From: Mantis religiosa
Lineage: Eukaryota > Arthropoda > Insecta > Mantodea > Mantidae
Direction: 5' to 3'
Assembly: GCA_030765055.1 (NCBI GenBank)
Contig: CM060947.1
Span: 266,652,840 to 266,716,839, forward strand
DNA length: 64,000 nt
A program made the translations under genes and the position numbers. Shown piece after piece: positions 58,285 through 64,000 of the stretch. The notes beneath the pieces were generated by a model. It worked only from the letters and a program-made list of their open reading frames with translations. It was not told where the DNA came from and did not search any database. The stretch's first letter is position 1; each line of letters begins with the position of its first letter.

Positions 58285-60608
58285 CACAGTGCGATTTGCA
58301 TAACCTGGACCATTACAGTATTTCATGCTTTTTAACCAATAATAAGACACATGTACAACTTTGGAAGAATATAATACATAATTGGAAGATACATTACACT
58401 ATTTACATCTCAGAGAAAATTTTGGAAGTGTCCTCCACCAGCATCTATACATGTTTGTACTCATCTCACCATATTCCCTGAATTTTTACAGAGTATCTTC
58501 GCCAAGTTACTTATTTCAGTTCGAATGGATTTCTTGAGAACTTCAATTGTCCGTGGCCCATTCTTGTACACTCTGTTTTTAGATACTCCTACATGAAAAA
58601 ATCCCGTGAGGTTAGGCCAGGGTATCTAGGAGGCCACAGAGAGTTTGAGATTATTCGATTATTAAACAACTGTTTACAACTTCCATGGTGTCATTAGTTG
58701 AATGGCACGTTGCTCCATCTTGCTGGAAGTAACCTTCTCTCAATTCGATATCATCCAGCTGCTACACAAATCTCTTGAAGATACCCATATAATCTTGAGT
58801 GTCTACAGTCCTATCAAAGAAACTGGTTACAAGTTCCATGGTGTCATTAGATGTATGGCACGTTGCTCCATCTTGCTCTCAATTCGATATCATCCAGCTG
58901 CTCCACAAATGTCTTGAAGATACCCATATAAACTTGAGTGTCTACAGTCCTATCAAAGAAACTGGTTACAAGTTCCATGGTGTCATTAGATGTATGGCAC
59001 GTTGCTCCATCTTGCTCTCAATTCGATATCATCCAGCTGCTACACAAATCTCTTGAAGATACCCATATAAACTTGAGTGTGTACAGTCGTATCAAAGAAA
59101 CTGGTTACAAGTTCCATGATGTCATTAGATGTATGGTACGTTGCTCCATCTTGTTCTCAATTCGATATCATCCAGCTGCTCCACAAATGTCTTGAAGATA
59201 CTCATATAAACTTGAGTGTCTACAGTCGTATCAAAGAAACTGGTTACAAGTTCCATGGTGTCATTAGATGTATGGCACATTGCTCCATCTTGCTCTCAAT
59301 TCGATATCATCCAGCTGCTACACAAATCTCTTGAAGATACCCATATAAACTTGAGTGTCTACAGTCGTATCAAAGAAACTGGTTACAAGTTCCATGATGT
59401 CATTAGATGTATGGTACGTTGCTCCATCTTGTTCTCAATTCGATATCATCCAGCTGCTACACAAATCTCTTGAAGATACTCATATAAACTTGAGTGTGTA
59501 CAGTCGTATCAAAGAAACTGGTTACAAGTTCCATGGTGTCATTAGATGTATGGTACGTTGCTCCATCTTGCTCTCAATTCGATATCATCCAGCTGCTCCA
59601 CAAATGTCTTGAAGATACCCATATAAACTTGAGTGTCTACAGTCGTATCAAAGAAAATGGTTACAAGTTCCATGGTGTCATTAGATGTATGGCACGTTGC
59701 TCCATCTTGCTCTCAATTCGATATCATCCAGCTGCTACACAAATGTCTTGAAGATACTCATATAAACTTGAGTGTCTACAGTCGTATCAAAGAAACTGGT
59801 TACAAGTTCCATGGTGTCATTAGATGTATGGTACGTTGCTCCATCTTGCTCTCAATTCGATATCATCCAGCTGCTACACAAATCTCTTGAAGATACCCAT
59901 ATAAACTTGAGTGTCTACAGTCGTATCAAAGAAACTGGTTACAAGTTCCATGGTGTCATTAGATGTATGGTACGTTGCTCCATCTTGCTCTCAATTCGAT
60001 ATCATCCAGCTGCTACACAAATCTCTTGAAGATACCCATATAAACTTGAGTGTCTACAGTCGTATCAAAGAAACTGGTTACAAGTTCCATGGTGTCATTA
60101 GATGTATGGCACGTTGCTCCATCTTGCTCTCAATTCGATATCATCCAGCTGCTACACAAATGTCTTGAAGATACTCATATAAACTTGAGTGTCTACAGTC
60201 CCATCAAAGAAACTGGTTACAAGTTCCATGGTGTCATTAGATGTATGGCACGTTGCTACATCTTGCTCTCAATTGGATATCATCCAGCTGCTCCACAAAT
60301 ATCTTGAAGATACCCACATAAACTTTAGTGTCTACAGTCGTATCAAAGAAAGCAGGACCAACTATCCTGGAAGCTGACACCGCGCACCATACACCAACCT
60401 TTTCATCATGAGTGATGGAAGTGGATCTCTTGGAAGTTTACAGCAGCGCAATAAAGACATTTAAGAATGTCAGCTGTCAACAATTGTCACTGTTGCCAAT
60501 TCTCCCGGTGCCACGGAGATCATTAAAACAAATTTCTACATTCTACGAACTTTCAAAAGGAAATTGCGGCCTACTGAAATGGTTCAGATTTATATGGATC
60601 GCACTGTG
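58285..60608 (-). mobile_element. Tc1/mariner-type element T139, copy E1, with internal array
   Basis: Termini cacagtgcgatttgcataac (58285) and the complement of tatggatcgcactgtg (ending 60608) form an inverted repeat. On the minus strand the transposase runs DEKVGVWCAVSASRIVGPAF (about 60405-60350), then the 139-bp array, then the C-terminus (58700-58430) with many stops. The array begins right after FFDTT and contains the second catalytic motif QDGA. The intact version of this stretch is in copy E2. The protein type (QQDGA..HTS, FFLWGYLK) is common in insect Tc1/mariner-like transposases. Confidence 0.87.
58700..60355 (-). repeat. 139-bp tandem array of T139 transposase segment
   Basis: About 12 units with constant 139-bp spacing (for example unit marks at 58799, 58938, 59077, 59216). 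The minus-strand unit runs gtagacactcaagtttatat ... atggaacttgtaaccagtttctttgatacgact, encoding VDTQVYMGIF..., QLDDIELR and the DNDTMELVTSFFD-type region. Each unit lacks 14 bp (aaagatatttccag) present in E2, so the array grew from an already deleted template. The plus strand shows overlapping 85-codon frames; these are periodic artefacts. Confidence 0.94.
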
Positions 60609-60737
60609 CTTCCACCACAAAATGACCTTTACATGGAAAATATAAAAATGAATAAGATTTTCTCATAAAATGGATCTAATGATTTTAATTATACAAAGTA
60701 TATCTTGAATATCTGTCTCTGAGGGATTTCAAAACAC

Positions 60738-61283
60738 TGACTTTCTTTGATACGACTGTAGACACTCAAGTTTATATGGGTATCTTCAATACATTTGTGG
60801 AGCAGCTGGATGATATCGAATTGAGAGAAAGATATTTCCAGCAAGATGGAGCAATGTATCATACTTCTAATGATACTATGGAACTTGTAAGCAGTTTCTT
60901 TGATAATCGAATAATCTCAAAAGGACTGTGGCCCTCCAGATCTCCTGACCTAACCTCAGCGGATTTTTTCTTGTGGGGATATCTAAAAATAGAGTGTACA
61001 AGAATAGGCCACGGACAATTTATGTTCTCATGGAATCCGTTGGAATCGAAATAAGTAACATTAGCGAGGGTACTCTCCGTAAAACTTGAGAGAATATGAT
61101 GAGATGCGTACAAACATGTATAGATGCTGTTCGAGGACACTTCCAACATTTTCTCTGACATGTAAATAGTATAATGTAACCTACCAATTATGTATTATAT
61201 TCCCCAAAGTTACACGTGTGTCGTATTATTGCTTCAAAAGATATGGTCTATTAAAATGGTTCGGCTTTAATTGGATCACACTG
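60738..61283 (+). mobile_element. T139 copy E2, 5'-truncated, single-copy segment
   Basis: The open frame (to 61054) reads FFDTTVDTQVYMGIF, VEQLDDIELRERYFQQDGAM with the second catalytic Asp, then FFDNRIISKGLWPSRSPDLT and SADFFLWGYLK with the third; 38 residues lie between these two Asp. The tail continues to an end that matches the family terminus (complement tacagtgtgatccaat) at 61283, followed by TA. It lies in opposite orientation to E1, about 130 bp away, and is the unamplified form of the array unit. The direct repeats tttctttgata (60742-60752 and 60895-60905) flank that segment. Confidence 0.88.
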
Positions 61284-61445
61284 TATTAAAGGTAGTTAAA
61301 TGTTTTTCTTAAATAATTACAATTGAAATATTCTTGTGGGTCTCGTGTGTTTTTCATAGAGTTCTGAGCTACATTTAAGATATCTTTAGAGGTAATACTC
61401 AGGAAATTCAAGATCACATTTTGTTTCATATTTTAATTGAAAATA

Positions 61446-62258
61446 CGAGGTTTGTCCAGAAAGTAAGCTTTGTTTGGTAATAAAGTTAAATTGTGTACAG
61501 ACACAGAAAAATTATTTATTGCACAAAATTCTACAACTCTTAAACTACATTTTCACATAACTGCCGAAATTTGCCAGGCATTTGTCATAGTGAGGCACAA
61601 GTTTTTGTATACCTTTTTCATAGAAGTTTGCCGCCTGTGTCTTCAACCAGTTGGAAACATTTTCTTTCAGCTCTTCGACATTGTTGAAGTGTTGACCGCC
61701 AAGGAAAGCTTTGAGATGCAAAATCAGATGAAAGTAGCTAGGAGCGAGGCCAGGGCTGTACGGGGGGTTGTCAAACAGGTCCCAGCCAAAATCCCCGTAG
61801 CATTTGCAGTGTGTAGTCGTGCATTGTCGTGAAGAAATTCAACACCTTTTGACATCACAAATTTTCCGATAAATTTCAATTGATTTCTCTTTCCTAGCAT
61901 TCAGAAAACCAATCACAGATCTGATTTCACAAGCGGCGGGATTCTGTGTGGTCGTGCGTTGTCGTGAAGAAAAACAATACCTTTCGACATCGTAAATTTT
62001 CCGATAAATTTCAATTGATTTGACTTTCCTAGCATTCAGAAAACCAATCACAAATGTGATTTCACAAGCGGCGTGATTTTCAATCAACATCGACATTGTA
62101 AACAAGCACAACATAGCGTACGTGGCTGACAGCGATCTCACAATGGCGCACGTCTTTTCCCCTTGATACACACTGTCCACCGCGCTTGTGCGGAACTGCG
62201 ATTGCAGCGCTACAGCAGAGATAAATTGAAACAGAGCTTACTTACGGGACGCCCCTTG
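61446..62258 (-). mobile_element. Mariner M7, internally deleted with duplicated segment
   Basis: Termini cgaggtttgtccagaaagta (61446) and the complement of cttacgggacgcccc (near 62258), with TA at both edges (61444-61445 and 62259-62260). Only 813 bp. The minus strand encodes the N-terminal piece ENHAACEITFVIGFLNARKV, then jumps to the second catalytic motif (VEFLHDNAR) and the C-terminal half (third site PSYFHLILHLKAFLGGQHF, where Asp reads Tyr; ends QKLVPHYDKCLANFGSYV). The central catalytic region including the first Asp is deleted. Confidence 0.88.
61811..62080 (-). repeat. Two tandem 135-bp units in mariner M7
   Basis: Units start at 61811 and 61946. Each fuses the N-terminal EI..VIGFLNARK.KSIEIYRKI block to a HDNAR-type motif, so the deletion came before the duplication. 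135 bp equals 45 codons. Confidence 0.92.
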
Positions 62259-62260
62259 TA

Positions 62261-62739
62261 TTTAAAGCCAGTTTTAAGAAAATCAAATATTGCTTTGTCA
62301 TTCAATTTGAACTGTTTAAATTCTCAAGTCTCTATCTGGTCTCTAAGTTCGATTCCACAATTTTTACCAAACTGATAGGGAAGAAGTTGAGTTAATAAAA
62401 TCATTTTATTTACACATTCTTTGTTACATTCAAATGACTTCCTTCATAAATTAAAAATTATTATTAGAACTCTTCTACAATCATTTCTAATAAAGGATTT
62501 GATTTACTCAATGCTACACAACATGATGTTTCCAAAAAATTCTTTCATGACGCATTTCGTGGTAGAATCGAATATTCAAACAGCTCTGACTTTGGCAAGA
62601 CCACAAGAAAACAACGAACAGGTCTTACACTGGAACAAAAGAAAACCGAAAAACCGCCTTTTATTCTAACTAGTAAATCGCTATTCATTTTTTTCGTGAT
62701 CATTCAAGGAATTAAGGAAGTGTACAAGGAAAGTTTACT
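62261..62739. other. Unassigned sequence
   Basis: No supported feature. Confidence 0.5.
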
Positions 62740-62960
62740 TGAATTATTTGATTGCTCGCAGTGGACCAAAGGCGCATCCGGCAGAACACTTTTACTGAGT
62801 GTCTGGTGAAGTTTAGTCGCATTGCAAGACTTTTTGCGCCGATTTGTGACCACAGATGATACTTGGATCCATCATTACACACCAAAGTCAAAAAAGCATC
62901 AAAATAATGGACAAAGGCTGTTGAAAGTGCCCAAAGAAGTTAAGGACCAATGTGTCTACA
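62740..62960 (+). pseudogene. Mariner family M8 transposase fragment
   Basis: The frame FLRRFVTTDDTWIHHYTPKSKK (given here up to its key part: TTDDTWIHHY) holds the first catalytic Asp of a mariner at about 62855. The flanks (SQWTKGASG, VPKEVKD) fit mariner sequence around this site. No ends or other motifs remain. Confidence 0.75.
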
Positions 62961-63256
62961 GCGAAATTTGCTTTTAGCTACTAAAATACAACTCTGTGTT
63001 GTGCAGTTGCACTGCTAAAATAAAATATAGGGGCACAAACGAAATTTAAAGGCCTGCAGGAAATAAATGGAGGTACCAAATAATATTAACAAATGCCCAC
63101 GGAGGTTACACATCTAGCTTTCAGTGCTCTCCAAGTATTTATGGTCGAATACCATCAACACAAACGGACATACATGTATACACTTACCGTGTAAATCTTT
63201 TTAAATTATAGTCTACGAGGCTCACTAAAATAGGATTTTATCTAGTGATGGTCAGT
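62961..63256. other. Unassigned sequence
   Basis: Nothing recognised before the terminal array. Confidence 0.5.
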
Positions 63257-64000
63257 ACTTATGGATACAACTACCAGTGCCAGTAGCGAGGCGTGACTTT
63301 CAAACAGAGGAAACTTACAAATATTAATTTTCCTTTAAATAAGAGAGAATAATGACTCACAGAACTACGGCTACTGTTTAGAACTCTTTCTATTGTACAG
63401 TCACGTAGGTGCAGTGTCGAGGCGTGACTTTCAAAGCGAAGGAAGTTCCAAATAATAATTTTCATTAAAATAAGGAAAATAATGACTCAAAGAACTAAGC
63501 CTACACTTTAGTACTCTTTCTATTATACAGCCACACGTAGGTCCAGTAGCGAGGCGTGACTTTCAAAGCAAAGGAACCTCTAAATAACAATTTTCATTAA
63601 CATAAGAGAAGATAATGACTCAAAGAACTAAGGCTTCTCTTTAGTACTCTTTCTATTGTACAGTCACACGTAGGTCCAATGGCGAGGCGTGACTTTCAAA
63701 GTGAGGGAAGCTCCAAATATTAATTTTCATTAAAATAAAAGAGAATAATGACTCAAAGAACTAAGGCTACTCTTTAGCACCCTTTCTATGGTACAGTCAC
63801 ACGTAGGTCCAGTGGCAAGGCATGACTTTCAAAGCGAGGGAAGCTGCAAATATTAATTTTCATTAAAATAAGAGAGAACAATGACTCAAAAGCTAAGGCT
63901 ACTCTGTAGTACTCTTTCTATTGTACAGTCACACGTAGGTCCAGTGGCGAGGCGTGACTTTCAAAGTGAGGGAAGCTCCAAATATTAATTTTCATTAAAA
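63257..64000 (+). repeat. 132-bp tandem array of unknown origin, running off the window
   Basis: The mark gaggcgtgactttcaaa recurs at 63288, 63419, 63551, 63684, 63817 and 63949 (131-133 bp). More than five units are present and the array continues past the right edge. No frame or SINE box identifies a source element. Confidence 0.95.

Noticed and set aside
58702..60377. Series of overlapping plus-strand 85-codon frames at 139-bp spacing, resembling a gene family
   Set aside because: They are the antisense of the amplified T139 transposase segment; identical spacing and overlap show tandem repeat artefact.

Overview
This is eukaryotic, non-coding-rich DNA that looks like the genome of an arthropod, most likely a hemimetabolous insect such as a cockroach, termite or relative (inference from the mix of mariner, jockey/CR1-like LINE, Penelope and tRNA-derived SINE families and the AT-rich background; the exact order cannot be fixed by eye). 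I found no convincing host gene. Almost every readable protein fragment belongs to a transposable element, and nearly all are broken by frameshifts, stops or insertions.

Layout. 1-3.1 kb: a 111-bp tandem array running in frame into a LINE reverse transcriptase (LINE-A). 4.4-7.4 kb: mariner family M2 with a 105-bp array in its N-terminal coding region. 8.0-15 kb: SINE-1, mariner M1 copy A carrying a 133-bp-repeat SINE-like cassette, mariner M4 copy a carrying a second cassette. 15.1-18.2 kb: a 108-bp array made from a SINE-2 body. 20.0-24 kb: mariner M3, dispersed repeat DR1, a TTAA-flanked DNA transposon (K1) with a nested LINE-B. 24.9-28.2 kb: dispersed repeat DR2 holding a 2.7-kb cassette. 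28.2-30.5 kb: M1 copy B with an 85-bp array. 31-35.1 kb: M4 copies b and c, the latter with LINE-A nested inside. 36.3-37.5 kb: DR2 again (reverse), holding a solo LTR and a SINE-2. 37.7-41.7 kb: a Penelope-like element with a 112-bp array, TTAA element K2, and a Tc1 remnant. 42.3-43.6 kb: 108-bp array. 44.5-48.1 kb: M1 copy C with a 20-copy array. 48.9-50.8 kb: mariners M5 and M6. 51.9-54.8 kb: third 108-bp array, SINE-2, Penelope GIY-YIG fragment. 55-57.1 kb: jockey-like LINE-C and M4 copy d. 57.7-62.3 kb: DR1, a Tc1/mariner-type element (T139) with a 139-bp array plus an inverted partial copy, and the deleted mariner M7. 62.7 kb to the end: a mariner fragment (M8) and a 132-bp array of unknown origin running off the window.

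The unifying signal is that at least eight unrelated mobile-element families here each have one internal segment (about 84-139 bp, often protein-coding) amplified into a tandem array inside the element. Together the arrays make up about a third of the window. In several cases the single-copy ancestor of the repeat unit is also in the window, short direct repeats flank it, and target-site duplications show that array-bearing elements sit as single insertions. Transposon-internal segments thus seem to be a recurrent source of new satellite DNA in this genome.
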